DNA from: Xenopus tropicalis | Lineage: Eukaryota > Chordata > Amphibia > Anura > Pipidae | Direction of reading: 5' to 3' | DNA length: 64,000 bases | Assembly (NCBI RefSeq): GCF_000004195.4 | Contig: NC_030680.2 | Location: forward strand, 152,666,672-152,730,671 | Shown here: positions 49,303 through 61,505 of the stretch, piece by piece | Layout: each line of letters starts with the position of its first letter | Numbering within the stretch: the stretch's first letter is position 1 | Program-made: the position numbers and the translations under genes | The notes under the pieces: model-generated | Told to the model about the DNA's origin: nothing | Database searches by the model: none | Seen by the model: only the letters and a program-made list of their open reading frames with translations

Positions 49303-50040
49303 GGCAACAATTCCACTCCTTTTGTAAAACACAAACTCAGATAAACAAACAGATCTCACTTAAATAGAGCGTCTCGCTTGCTCCGCACAAAGTCTTAACA
49401 GGTTAATTGTGAGTGCACTCTGTATACTTGTCTAAAGGTGATTTTTTTTAATTATTATATAAGTGACTGATTTCAGAAGAGTGTTGTGCGGTCTCTTTAG
49501 TGCCAATTGTACGTAATATTGTGACTGCTCGATGTTCCCTAGCGCTAGAGACACCCGGGTACCGTGCTGTGCGCCTTTATACCTGCGTTTCCTGCCGTGT
49601 CGTGTTTCTAACCCGCGTCCGTAGCGCCTTCCACTTTATTCTGTGTTTGTCTAGAAAGTTCCACCTCCACGTTCCTTGTTAACTGAGTGGATTAACTGCC
49701 CCGGAGTTGTAGCCGTTTAGCCTCCCGCGTCTCATCGTATCCGTGTAACCGACTCTTCCTATTGTGAGCTGCAAAAATCACAGAAAAGGGTCATTTGTAT
49801 TGTTTAAAAATGTATTTTTTTGTTCCTGTTGTTTTCTGGGGATCTAAAAAGCTGGCGAGGTCGATGGGAGGAGTCATTACAGCTCCTCCCTCCCAGCAGC
49901 GTCAGCGGCCATTTCTTTCCTGTATCATGAAATCTAGACCAATTTATTCTAGATCTTTCTGTCACACAAAGCCATTCCCTAGGGATCTGCCGAAAGGGAA
50001 CAGTTTAAAGGGGAAGCTTACCCTTAAGTTACCTTTTACA
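49303..50040 (+). other. slc6a11: Probable slc6a11 3' UTR
   Basis: Follows the stop directly. No AATAAA or ATTAAA is seen before the repeat; the first AATAAA is at about 50,066 inside the 113-bp repeat (aaataaaccc). The transcript may end at an unlisted signal or use the repeat-borne one. The extent is inferred. Confidence 0.5.
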
Positions 50041-51163
50041 AGAGAAAAGGGAATCACTTAACCATGAAATAAACCCAATAGGGCTGTTCTGCCCCAATAA
50101 GGGGTAATTATATCTTAGTTGGGATCAAGTACAGGTACTGTTTTATTATTACAGAGAAAAGGGAATCATTTAACCATGAAATAAACCCAATAGGACTGTT
50201 CTGCCCCCAATAAGGGGTAATTATATCTTAGTTGGGATCAAGTACAGGTACTGTTTTATTATTACAGAGAAAAGGGAATCATTTAACCATTAAATAAACC
50301 CAATAGGGCTGTTCTGCCCCAATAAGGGGTAATTATATCTTAGTTGGGATCAAGTACAGGTACTGTTTTATTATTACAGAGAAAAGGGAATCATTTAACC
50401 ATTAAATAAACCCAATAGGGCTGTTCTGCCCCAATAAGGGGTAATTATATCTTAGTTGGGATCAAGTACAGGTACTGTTTTATTATTACAGAGAAAAGGG
50501 AATCATTTAACCATTAAATAAACCCAATAGGGCTGTTCTGCCCCCAATAAGGGGTAATTATATCTTAGTTGGGATCAAGTACAGGTACTGTTTTATTATT
50601 ACAGAGAAAAGGGAATCATTTAACCATTAAATAAACCCAATAGGGCTGTTCTGCCCCCAATAAGGGGTAATTATATCTTAGTTGGGATCAAGTACAGGTA
50701 CTGTTTTATTATTACAGAGAAAAGGGAATCATTTAACCATTAAATAAACCCAATAGGGCTGTTCTGCCCCCAATAAGGGGTAATTATATCTTAGTTGGGA
50801 TCAAGTACAGGTACTGTTTTATTATTACAGAGAAAAGGGAATCATTTAACCATTAAATAAACCCAATAGGGCTGTTCTGCCCCAATAAGGGGTAATTATA
50901 TCTTAGTTGGGATCAAGTACAGGTACTGTTTTATTATTACAGAGAAAAGGGAATCATTTAACCATGAAATAAACCCAATAGGGCTGTTCTGCCCCAATAA
51001 GGGGTAATTATATCTTAGTTGGGATCAAGTACAGGTACTGTTTTATTATTACAGAGAAAAGAGAATCATTTTTTAAAATCTGAATTATTTGGTTAAAATG
51101 GAGTCTATGGGAGGCTTTCCATAATCCGGAGCTTTCTGAATGACAGGTTTCCATACCTGTAGT
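50041..51163 (+). mobile_element. Second expanded copy of the 113-bp TIR element
   Basis: About nine tandem cores (aaccatgaaataaaccc or aaccattaaataaaccc) and the intact right end 'aaatggagtctatgggaggc' to 'ggtttccatacctgta'. The left terminus is missing; upstream is 'ttaaaggggaagcttaccct', part of another TTAA-type element. Expansion is therefore independent in length from the copy at 3,310 (about eight cores) and absent in the copy at 11,761. Confidence 0.88.
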
Positions 51164-51169
51164 CTGTTA

Positions 51170-51592
51170 TAGAAAGATTCCTATTAACTTTGCAATTGGT
51201 CTTCATTATTTGTTTGTTATAGTTTCTGAATTATTTGCCTTTCTCTTCTGACTCTTTGCAGCTTTCAAATGGGGGTCACTGACCCCGGCAGCCAAACCCT
51301 ATTGCTCTGTGAGGCTCCAGTTTTATTGTTATTGTTACTTTTTATTCCTTATCTTTTTTATTCAGCCCCTCCCCTATTCATATTCCCATCTCTCGTTTAA
51401 ACCACTGCCTGGTTGCTAGGGTAAATAAGACCCTAGCAACCAGAAAGCTTCTAAAATACCAAACGGAGAGCTGCTGAATAAAAAGCGAAATAACTGAAAA
51501 AATTAAAAATGAAGACCAATTGCAAATTTTCTCAGAATATTAATGCTGACATCATATTAAAAGTTAATTTACAGGGGAACTACCCCTTTAAG
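51170..51592 (+). mobile_element. T2-type MITE
   Basis: 'tttgcaattggtcttcatta', 'gggtcactgaccccggcagc' and a right end 'ggggaactaccccttta'. Carries the 'ctggttgctagggt' / 'accctagcaaccag'-type hairpin. About the same as 57,150-57,568 and inverted relative to 35,952-36,411. The left end is degenerate, abutting the previous element. Confidence 0.75.
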
Positions 51593-52029
51593 GTCAGCAA
51601 TGGTCCATCTGGGCGGATTAAATGAACAAATGAATAATAAGTATTGAGGCGCTGGGGGCGGTTCCCCTGGGTCCTGTACTGAATGGGGCCCAATCCCATA
51701 GGTTCCGCCATTCCAGCTACAGACCAAGCAATAATGGAGAATATTGATGATATTTATATTTATTCATCAGGCACCTTGGCAGTTGGATCGGTACCGGACG
51801 CTCCCGGGCCGGCTGAGCCTCAGAACCAGAATTCTTTCTTAGCTGTAAGTTTAATAGGAGACCTTCCCCATAGGGATCTGCGGGTCCCAGTCGGTTCTGT
51901 TACATGTTGTTTGTTCTGTTCATTGGTTCAGTACCAATATCTGGACTTCTGAGGTGGTACCGACGTATTCAGTGAAGGTTAGTAATGTTACATAGAGGGA
52001 CACAGAGAGCAACATTATATATAATAGGA
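51593..52029. other. Intergenic, no gene seen
   Basis: Unique-looking. The frame at 51,683-51,952 has no recognised domain. Confidence 0.45.
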
Positions 52030-52525
52030 TTAAAGGACATGTAAACCCTACGTTTCCCACCATGTATATCAGTTGGGCACATCTCCCCCACCCAAATCCC
52101 ACCCTTTGTACTGCACATACCCCCTCATTCCCCAGCACCATCACATTTTCCTAAAAGAAACAGCAGCTTTAACCCGGCCGCCATTTTCCCTCTCACACAT
52201 CTTCAACATAGTAACATGGCAAGTTAGGTTGAAAAAAGACACACGTCCATCAAGTTCAACCTTAATGCCTATATATAACCTGCCAACTGCTAGTTGATCT
52301 TCATGTGCCCTGTAAAGGCCAAGCAATGAAGAATGCAGGCTTACACAGGCAGAACTAGCCTGGAAGGTGTGTTTGAGAAGAACTGAGCATGCTCAGTAGC
52401 CCAGAGCCAAAATCAATTCCTAAGGGAGGGGGCCGCGTGGGTTAGAGGAGGAGAAGGAACCCCGTGTGATTAAGGGGGTGCCGCAGCCTCACTATTAACC
52501 TATCGGGGGTTTACGTGTCCTTTAA
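52030..52525. mobile_element. TTAA MITE (ttaaaggacatgtaaaccc) holding a nested CR1 tail
   Basis: Left terminus ttaaaggacatgtaaaccct (52,030), right terminus 'gggtttacgtgtcctttaa' (to 52,525): good 19-bp inverted repeats with TTAA at both ends. Between 52,204 and about 52,305 is a minus-strand CR1 3' end, so the CR1 inserted after the MITE. Confidence 0.85.
52204..52305 (-). mobile_element. 5'-truncated CR1 3' end
   Basis: Reads 'catagtaacatggcaagtta', 'ggttgaaaaaagacacacgt', 'ccatcaagttcaaccttaat' and 'atataacctgcca', the reverse complement of 24,760-24,858. Severe 5' truncation is normal for LINE insertions. Confidence 0.85.
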
Positions 52526-53076
52526 TTACACTGTCGGGCCATGAGATGAACATGTGACCCACACGCGCTACAGGTATTGCTAATGACGTGTCCAGAGCTG
52601 CAAAATAGGCGGGGCTAGGGCCAATCTGCAGCCAATCACAGGAGGAAAAAAATATGGGAAATTTCCATAAACAAATCAGCCTATTTTCTATACGGGATCA
52701 GAATGCAGGCTTACACAGGCAGAACTTGCTTGGATTGTGCTCTGTTACGCTTACACTGAGCTCCGCCCTGTTTCCTATTGATATAAAGCCTGGCATTGGC
52801 CAATCACTTGGTACCAGTGTATCATGGGGCGTCGCCAAGCAATGGCGGATACAGTAGCGCAATCTCTCCTTCCCAATACCTCCCCCTCCCGCTGTACAGC
52901 CAGGGATATTACATATATCTAAATACTATAATATATACTATACTAATATACAGCATTATATGTCAGATTTTATATTTATATTAATATACAGTTTATTATA
53001 CACATCCGGGCATTATATTCAGTGTAGATAGACTGCCGCCTCCTTTCCATACAAACTATACATTGTAAATACGTAG
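52526..53076. other. Intergenic, no gene seen
   Basis: Shares 'gaatgcaggcttacacaggc' (near 52,702) with the MITE interior near 52,333, so part may be another MITE relic. AT-rich 'tatatacta' repeats near 52,930. Confidence 0.5.
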
Positions 53077-53285
53077 AATGATTTACTGCATTGCCATAGA
53101 GCAAATACCAGAATGATTTACTGCATTGCCATAGAGCAAATACCAGAATGATTTACTGCATTGCCATAGAGCAAATACCAGAATGATTTACTGCATTGCC
53201 ATAGAGCAAATACCAGAATGATTTACTGCATTGCCATAAAGCAAATACCAGAATGATTTACTGCATTGCCGTAAAGCAAACACTG
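53077..53285. repeat. 35-bp minisatellite
   Basis: Five to six units 'gaatgatttactgcattgcc' + 'atagagcaaatacca', 35-bp spacing (53,111, 53,146). The last two have taaagc for tagagc. 53,286-53,685 is unique. Confidence 0.93.
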
Positions 53286-53685
53286 TATTTTGTCATATAA
53301 ACATTTTAAAGATTTGGCTAAACAGCAGCCCAATAGAAACGCGGCCGCCATGTTGTTTCTGCTCCATGCCGGGGGTTTGCCAGCTCCAATGATGTCCCTA
53401 TTTTTCCATTGAGAAGCTCCAAAATGGCTGAAATGTGAGTCTTGGTGAATTTTTCCAGGGTGGGATTGGGCCCTAGTGAGCCCCCCCAGACCCGATCCCA
53501 CCAGCGACCCCCCCCCGGGCCAATGATCTCTCCCCCCTGATGCCCTGAAGGTTAGCGCTATGTATGTGCCCCTGGGGAGGGGGTTGGGCCCGGGGCAAGT
53601 TGGGGGGCCACATCACTGGTGCAATAGCACTTTGTCGCCCCCGGTAACTTGCCCGGTGCTGCCCCCTAAGGTGAGTTTCTCTGGG

Positions 53686-55060
53686 GATGTGGGGGCCCTT
53701 GGGGAATGTGGGGGCCCCTGGGGGATGTGGGGGCCCTTGGGGAATGTGGGGGCCCCTGGGGGATGTGGGGGCACTTGGGGGATGTTGGGGCCCCTTGTGG
53801 GATGTGGGGGCCCTTGGGGAATGTGGGGGTCCCTGGGGGATGTGGGGGCCCTTGGGGGATGTGGGGGCACTTGGGGGATGTTGGGGCCCCTTGTGGGATG
53901 TGGGGGCCCTTGGGGAATGTGGGGGCCCCTGGGGAATGTGGGGGCCCCTGGGGGATGTGGGGGCCCTTGGGGAATGTGGGGGCCCCTGGGGGATCTGGGG
54001 GCCCTTGGGGATGTGGGGGCACTTGGGGGATGTTGGGGCCCCTTGTGGGATGTGGGGGCCCTTGGGGAATGTGGGGGCCCTTGGGGGATGTGGGGGCCCT
54101 TGGGGGATGTGGGGGCACTTGGGGGATGTTGGGGCCCTTTGTGGGATGTGGGGGCCCTTGGGGGATGTGGGGGCCCTTGGGGGATGTGGGGCCCTTGGGG
54201 GATGTGGGGGCACTTGGGGGATGTTGGGGCCCTTTGTGGGATGTGGGGGCCCTTGGGGAATGTGGGGGCCCCTGGGGAATGTGGGGGCCCCTGGGGAATG
54301 TGGGGGCCCCTGGGGGATGTGGGGGCACTTGGGGGATGTGGGGGCCCTTGGGGAATGTGGGGGCCCCTGGGGGATGTGGGGGCCCTTGGGGATGTGGGGG
54401 CACTTGGGGGATGTTGGGGCCCCTTGTGGGATGTGGGGGCCCTTGGGGAATGTGGGGGCCCTTGGGGAATGTGGGGGCCCTTGGGGGATGTGGGGGCCCT
54501 TGGGGAATGTGGGGGCCCTTGGGGAATGTGGCGGCCCCTGGGGGATGTGGGGGCACTTGGGGGATGTGGGGGCACTTGGGGGATTTGGGGGCCCTTGGGG
54601 AATGTGGGGGCCCTTGGGGAATGTGGGGGCCCTTGGGGAATGTGGGGGCCCCTGGGGGATGTGGGGGCACTTGGGGGATGTGGGGGCCCTTGGGGAATGT
54701 GGGGGCCCCTGGGGAATGTGGCGGCCCCTGGGGGATGTGGGGGCACTTGGGGGATGTGGGGGCACTTGGGGACTGTGGGGGCACTTGGGGACTGTGGGGG
54801 CCCTTGGGGGATGTGGGGGCCCTTGGGGAATGTGGGGGCCCTTGGGGAATGTGGGGGCCCCTGGGGGATGTGGGGGCACTTGGGGGATGTGGGGGCACTT
54901 GGGGGATGTGGGGGCCCCTGGGTAATGTGGGGGCACTTGGGGGATGTGGGGGCACTTGGGGGATGTGGGGGCCCTTGGGGAATGTGGGGGCACTTGGGGG
55001 ATGTGGGGGCTTGGGGGATGTGGGGGCTTGGGGGATGTGGGGGCACTTGTGGGATGTGGG
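53686..55060. repeat. G-rich 20-21-bp minisatellite
   Basis: About 67 units such as gggggcccttggggaatgtg, gggggcccctgggggatgtg and gggggcacttgggggatgtg. Runs of four or five G every 7-12 bases fit G-quadruplex spacing. A longer block with 'ttggggccccttgtgggatg' recurs near 53,780, 53,880, 54,025, 54,125, 54,220 and 54,410, showing higher-order duplication. Frames up to 518 codons are repeat translation. Confidence 0.95.
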
Positions 55061-55415
55061 GGCCCTGCACCCCCAGTCTGACCCTGTTCTATAGATATAC
55101 AGATTGCCGCCTCTAATCTCCCTCAGATTCTTCCCAAATCCTCTCACCCTGTCGCTCAGGGATCCGCCCACTCTCCTAATTCTCCAATCACTTCCCTCCC
55201 TTCCCAATTAGAAACAATTATTGTTTTTAAGCAAAATGATGGCCATAAACTGTGCAAAAAACTCCCCATAGATCCAATGGCGGCAAAATAATAAAAAAGG
55301 GCCCGAGCGGAATGGGACGAACTGACCCTGAAGCCCCTTGGGATTTACAGTTATTACAGTTGGTTTTTCTACTTTCAAGATATTCCCACTCCTGATATAA
55401 TGAATGTGCAGCAGC

Positions 55416-55430
55416 AGCGCCACCTGGGGG
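55416..55430 (-). promoter_or_regulatory. CTCF-like motif
   Basis: agcgccacctggggg; complement CCCCCAGGTGGCGCT against the consensus CCASYAGRKGGCRC with one mismatch. Lies in 'gtgcagcagcagcgccacct', which is matched in inverted orientation by the sequence around 56,794-56,820. Confidence 0.55.
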
Positions 55431-55539
55431 CCACTCCGACCCACTCCGCTGAATGTCCCTAGAGAAGAACAGTCATGTGATGTTGCTCTGCTTAGAACTG
55501 ACCGGCGGAACGTCCGATGCCTCCTCTCTGCTCCGTGGG

Positions 55540-56755
55540 TTCATTTCTGCCCCCTCTCTGCTCCATCTCTGCTCTGTGGGTTCATTTCTGCCCCCTCTCT
55601 GCTCCATGGGTTCATTTCTGCCCCCTCTCTGCTCCATGGGTTCATTTCTGCCCCCTCTCTGCTCCGTCTCTGCTCCATCTCTGCTCCGTGGGTTCATTTC
55701 TGCCTCCTCTCTGCTCCATGGGTTCATTTCTGCCCCCTCTCTGCTCCGTCTCTGCTCCATCTCTGCTCCATGGGTTCATTTCTGCCCCCTCTCTGCTCCG
55801 TCTCTGCTCCATCTCTGCTCCATGGGTTCATTTCTGCCCCCTCTCTGCTCCGTCTCTGCTCCATCTCTGCTCCGTGGGTTCATTTCTGCCCCCTCTCTGC
55901 TCCATCTCTGCTCTGTGGGTTCATTTCTGCCCCCTCTCTGCTCCATGGGTTCATTTCTGCCCCCTCTCTGCTCCATGGGTTCATTTCTGCCCCCTCTCTG
56001 CTCCGTCTCTGCTCCGTCTCTGCTCCATCTCTGCTCCGTGGGTTCATTTCTGCCCCCTCTCTGCTCCATCTCTGCTCTGTGGGTTCATTTCTGCCCCCTC
56101 TCTGCTCCATCTCTGCTCTGTGGGTTCATTTCTGCCCCCTCTCTGCTCCATCTCTGCTCTGTGGGTTCATTTCTGCCCCCTCTCTGCTCCATGGGTTCAT
56201 TTCTGCCCCCTCTCTGCTCCATGGGTTCATTTCTGCCCCCTCTCTGCTCCATGGGTTCATTTCTGCCCCCTCTCTGCTCCATGGGTTCATTTCTGCCCCC
56301 TCTCTGCTCCGTCTCTGCTCCGTCTCTGCTCCATCTCTGCTCCGTGGGTTCATTTCTGCCCCCTCTCTGCTCCATGGGTTCATTTCTGCCCCCTCTCTGC
56401 TCCGTCTCTGCTCCATCTCTGCTCCGTGGGTTCATTTCTGCCCCCTCTCTGCTCCATCTCTGCTCTGTGGGTTCATTTCTGCCCCCTCTCTGCTCCATGG
56501 GTTCATTTCTGCCCCCTCTCTGCTCCATGGGTTCATTTTTGCCCCCTCTCTGCTCCATGGGTTCATTTCTGCCCCCTCTCTGCTCCATGGGTTCATTTCT
56601 GCCCCCTCTCTGCTCCATGGGTTCATTTTTGCCCCCTCTCTGCTCCATGGGTTCATTTCTGCCCCCTCTCTGCTCCATGGGTTCATTTCTGCCCCCTCTC
56701 TGCTCCATGGGTTCATTTTTGCCCCCTCTCTGCTCCATGGGTTCATTTCTGCCCC
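55540..56755. repeat. 30-bp minisatellite with 12-bp sub-units
   Basis: Unit 'tctctgctccatgggttcat' + 'ttctgccccc' (30 bp), with optional insertion of one to three 'tctctgctccgt' or 'tctctgctccat' blocks of 12 bp. Because 30 and 12 are multiples of three, frames up to 475 codons are open; not a gene. Flanked by inverted CTCF-like segments. Confidence 0.95.
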
Positions 56756-56793
56756 CCTCGGGGGTTCATTTCTGGGCAAGTTACTCAGACTGA

Positions 56794-56808
56794 CCAGCAG
56801 GTGGCGCT
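56794..56808 (+). promoter_or_regulatory. CTCF-like motif
   Basis: CCAGCAGGTGGCGCT, full match to CCASYAGRKGGCRC followed by T. With 55,416 it forms an outward-pointing pair around the 30-bp array. From 56,810 to 57,150 no gene is seen. Confidence 0.6.
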
Positions 56809-57149
56809 GTTGTTGCACATTTATTCTGTAGATATAAAACCGCTGATTCCTGAAAGAAATGATTTGTGAAATTCCCAGAATCCTGTGCAGTTTCCATTCG
56901 CTCCAATCCCGAGTACCGGTCACTTCATTGGATAAATACAGAGGAAATTTTCCAGACACAGGATTGGCCCAGTAGGATGGGGGAGGAGTCCAGTAATGTA
57001 CTAGATGTTTTCCACATTTGCCCCGCCCCCTATGTGGGAACCAATATTTAGTCTCCGCCCCCAGCCCATATCAATGTTAGTAGATTCGCTATTTGGGCAA
57101 AATTGGAAATTCTGTGAAATTGGCCATTTTGGAGTTTCTGAACTGTTTT

Positions 57150-57568
57150 GAGGGACATCACTGAGTCTTCATGCAATTGGTCTTCATTATTTATTTTTTA
57201 TGTTTTTTTATTTCCCTTCTTCTTCTGACTCTTTGCAGCTTTCAAATGGGGGTCACTGACCCCGGCAGCCAAACCCTATTGCTCTGTGAGGCTCCAGTTT
57301 TATTGTTATTGTTACTTTTTATTCCTTATCTTTCTATTCAGCCCCTCCCCTATTCATATTCCTGTCTCTCATTCACACCACTGCCTGGTTGATAGGGTAA
57401 ATAAGACCCTAGCAACCAGAGAGCTGCTAACATACCACACTGAGAGCTGCTGAACAAAAAGCTCAATAACTGAAAAACCATAAAAAATAATAAAACGAAG
57501 AGAAATTACAAATTGTCTCAACATTTACATCATATTAAAGCGAATTTAAAGCTGAACTTCCCCTTTAG
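57150..57568 (+). mobile_element. T2-type MITE
   Basis: 'catgcaattggtcttcatta', 'gggggtcactgaccccggca' and right end 'gctgaacttccccttta'. About the same layout as 51,170-51,592. 57,569-57,879 holds a C-run near 57,730 and nothing else recognised. Confidence 0.75.
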
Positions 57569-57879
57569 GGTTGGAGATTTCTTTTAGCATTTCTAGGGTT
57601 AATGTTCTGTAGAATTTGGTGAAGAGAAGGAGGAGCTAAATGAACACTGCTGACTAGCTCCTCCCTCTCCACTCTCCAGTTTGTGCCAATAATGTTCATG
57701 GTTAAAGCGTTCCTGCAGTTGGTCTTTAGCCCCCCCCCCCCACACAATCTCAGGGGGGTATTTTTATGTTACTAGGCACCATAGGCTCATACAGACAAAT
57801 CCACCCCCACTAACGCTGGCTCCGCCCCACACTCACTAGCAGCCATCTTGTTCCCGACCAATCACTAACTGTCTAAAGC

Positions 57880-58690
57880 ATTTACCTACCAACCTACCAA
57901 CCTACCTATTCAACTACCTACCCACCTACCTACCTACCCACCCAACTTCCTACCCAACTACCTACCTACACACACACACAACTACCTACCAACCCACCCA
58001 ACTACCTACCAACCCACCCAACTATCTACCTAACTACCCACCTACCTACCCAACTATCTACCAACCTACCCAATTACCCACCCAACTATGTACCAACCTA
58101 CCCAATTACATACCTACCCAACAATCTACCTACATACCCAACTACCTACCAACCTACCCACCCAACTATCTACCTAACTACCCACCTACCTACCCAACTA
58201 TCTACCAACCTACCCAATTACCCACCCAACTGTGTAACAACCTACCCAATTACATACCTACCCAACAATCTACCTACCCAACTACCTACCAACCTACCCA
58301 ACTACCTACCTACCCACCCAACTATCTACCTACCTACCCAACCATCTACCTAACTACCCACCCAACTATCTACCAACCTACCCAACTACCCACCCAACTA
58401 TCTACCAACTACCTACCAACCCAACCACCTACCTACCCAACTACCTACCAACCTACCCAACTACCTACCAACCCAACCACCTACCCAACTACCTACCAAC
58501 CCAACCACCTACCTACCCAACTACCTACCAACCCAACCACCTAACTACCCAATTACCTACCAACCCAACCACCTACCTACCCAACTACCTACCAACCCAA
58601 CCACCTACCCAACTACCTACCAACCCAACCACCTACCCAACTACCTACCAACCCAACCACCTACCTACCCAACTACCTACCAACCCACCC
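57880..58690. repeat. Simple-sequence array of ACCTACC / CCAACTA type
   Basis: Degenerate tetranucleotide-based tract (ccta, ccaa), with longer units of 25-35 bp in the second half ('ctacctaccaacccaaccac'). A small (ac)n is near 57,970. Confidence 0.93.
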
Positions 58691-59216
58691 ACCTACTAAT
58701 ATGAGACGTTATTTTGTACACGTGACGACTCGACCACTGACCTTTAACTCTTTACTGATTTTTTTAAGAAAGTTTTGGGGAATTTTCCTACTAGAATGTG
58801 ATTTTTTTAAAAGCAAAATGTGAGAGAATCTCGTCATGTGACTTTTGTAGTAACTCCTCCCCCCGATCCTGTATTTGGGCAAATAAAGAGAAACAAACGA
58901 TCGGCAATTTGTGTTTATTCTGCGCCGGTCGCGCCGGGAACCTGCGGGTTTGGTGTTTAGGGATCGGCCAATCGGGGGATTTTATTTGCGAAACTGGAAC
59001 AAAAATCCTATTGATTTGATACATTTGGAGTGAGAAAAAAAAAGTCTCATTTAAAAATTGTTCAGTGTAAAAAAGTTCCCTATTGACTTTCATGTTTTGT
59101 GTGAATTTTTTGCTGTTTCGCTAATTTTTCAGCAAAGTCAAACGGCGGGACAAATTCACTATTTGTGTCACTTTCCCCTCCCGCCCATATGTACTCATAC
59201 CCACAGCCCATTGGCC
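58691..59216. other. Intergenic, no gene seen
   Basis: Unique-looking. Frames on both strands (58,791-59,093) lack recognised domains. Confidence 0.45.
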
Positions 59217-60492
59217 GAGTATCACTCATGTGTTATAAGGGATAATGTACCCCCTACTGTAAATGATAAGGATATTAGCAGTCACTGAGGGGTTCTGTGC
59301 CCCCCATATAAAGGCACAAGGCTGCAGGCTGAGTTATACAGGGAACTCTGAGTATCACTCATGTATTATAAGGGATAATGTACCCCCTACTGTAAATGAT
59401 AAGGATATTAGCAGTCACTGAGGGGTTCTGTGCCCCCCATATAAAGGCACAAGGCTGCAGGCTGAGTTATACAGGGAACTCTGAGTATCACTCATGTATT
59501 ATAAGGGATAATGTACCCCCTACTGTAAATGATAAGGATATTAGCAGTCACTGAGGGGTTCTGTGCCCCCCATATAAAGGCACAAGGCTGCAGGCTGAGT
59601 TATACAGGGAACTCTAAGTATCACTCATGTATTATAAGGGATAATGTACCCCCTACTGTAAATGATAAGGATATTAGCAGTCACTGAGGGGTTCTGTGCC
59701 CCCCATATAAAGGCACAAGGCTGCAGGCTGAGTTATACAGGGAACTCTGAGTATCACTCATGTATTATAAGGGATAATGTACCCCCTACTGTAAATGATA
59801 AGGATATTAGCAGTCACTGAGGGGTTCTGTGCCCCCCATATAAAGGCACAAGGCTGCAGGCTGAGTTATACAGGGAACTCTAAGTATCACTCATGTATTA
59901 TAAGGGATAATGTACCCCCTACTGTAAATGATAAGGATATTAGCAGTCACTGAGGGGTTCTGTGCCCCCCATATAAAGGCACAAGGCTGCAGGCTGAGTT
60001 ATACAGGGAACTCTGAGTATCACTCATGTATTATAAGGGATAATGTACCCCCTACTGTAAATGATAAGGATATTAGCAGCCACTGAGGGGTTCTGTGCCC
60101 CCCATATAAAGGCACAAGGCTGCAGGCTGAGTTATACAGGGAACTCTGAGTATCACTCATGTATTATAAGGGATAATGTACCCCCTACTGTAAATGATAA
60201 GGATATTAGCAGCCACTGAGGGGTTCTGTGCCCCCCATATAAAGGCACAAGGCTGCAGGCTGAGTTATACAGGGAACTCTGAGTATCACTCATGTATTAT
60301 AAGGGATAATGTACCCCCTACTGTAAATGATAAGGATATTAGCAGTCACTGAGGGGTTCTGTGCCCCCCATATAAAGGCACAAGGCTGCAGGCTGAGTTA
60401 TACAGGGAACTCTGAGTATCACTCATGTATTATAAGGGATACTGTACCCCCTACTGTAAATGATAAGGATATTAGCAGTCACTGTATATACA
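59217..60492. repeat. 133-bp tandem array
   Basis: Nine to ten units of 133 bp (59,217, 59,350, 59,483 and so on). Each has 'gagtatcactcatgtattat', 'aatgtaccccctactgtaaa', 'ggttctgtgccccccatata' and 'ggcacaaggctgcaggctga'. Very few differences (cagtcact/cagccact, ctgagt/ctaagt). Confidence 0.96.
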
Positions 60493-61505
60493 GACTCACT
60501 GACATCCCATCTGCCCCATACCCTGCTTGTGGGCTGAACCCCAGGTCTATGCTGGTTAATTACTTGCATAATGAGAGGAGTAGGTTGGAGCTCCCCCTAC
60601 AGGACAGAGACGTCGCTGCAGGTACAAGTAACGCCCAGCAGGGAGGAGCCTGTGTAACAAGGTAAGGAAGTTACATTAATGGGAAACACTGGAATATACA
60701 GAGACCTGTGCGGCTGCAGTGTAAGTACATTAATGGCTGATATGTGGCCCAGTGAACACTAGGTGGCAGCAGAGAACAAGGCACAGCTCCCCCTCCAACA
60801 GAACCTTACAATATCCAGCGCTGGCTTCGTTGGGGGTTACTCTTTATAGGGATCAGATCTCTGGAATCATTGCGTGACCCCCATTCTAGAACCCACTGAC
60901 TCCTGGGACACCTTGCAGATATACAGTATATATATATATATTCAGCTGCAGAATATGTTGGTGCTTTATAAATAAATGTTAATAATAATAATAAATAATA
61001 ATATATACACACAAATCCTAGTGACTGCACAATCCTGCCTAGTGCTGACTGAACGCTCCACTATTTGCAAAGGATGATGGGAATTGTAGTCCATAACCTG
61101 CTGCTATGGCAGGAATGAATGGTTATGTCCGGGGGGTCAGTTTATTCCGTGCGCAGGGATTGTCGCACCTAATGATCTGATATGAACACAAGTGACAAGT
61201 CCATTTGCTGCTTATTAACCAAGATGCCATTTTTTTTTCATTTGTTCCTTCTGAGCCCTGTGGCCGGCACTTACCCCTTATGCCCCCAACGACCCACCTT
61301 TTCCTCTATCAAACAGAGCAGAAATGACCCATATTGAGGTATAAGGGAAATGCACTAAATTCTGTGTATAATCCCTTTATTAATATCTAAATTCCTGTTT
61401 TTCCCCAAATACACAGAGTTGGTTCTACGTAACTATCTGCTGCCCAGTTTATTCAGAAGGGCAGGGGTTTGTTTATCTTGAACCTTATTGGGGAGGTCAG
61501 TGCTG
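60493..61505. other. Intergenic with an (AAT)-tailed interspersed repeat end
   Basis: Near 60,940-61,005 'gaatatgttggtgctttata' followed by aataaatgtt(aat)n resembles a common Xenopus repeat 3' end. A 'gggaattgtagtcc' Staf-like motif is near 61,080. No exon seen. Confidence 0.5.
60755..60770 (+). promoter_or_regulatory. CTCF-like motif (weaker)
   Basis: aacactaggtggcagc, followed by ag, fits the CACTAGRTGGCAGCAG form of the CTCF motif with a mismatched first base. Confidence 0.4.

Noticed and set aside
53473..55207. Open frames of 412-518 codons rich in Pro/His or Gly/Trp
   Set aside because: They lie on the G-rich minisatellite, exist in several frames and both strands at once, and translate the repeat unit.
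55404..56959. Frame of 475 codons with SAPSLLHGFI repeats
   Set aside because: 30- and 12-bp units are multiples of three; open in all three + frames.
59217..60492. TATA-box array (catataaagg once per 133-bp unit)
   Set aside because: No initiator or gene-like sequence follows; chance AT-rich word in the founder unit.
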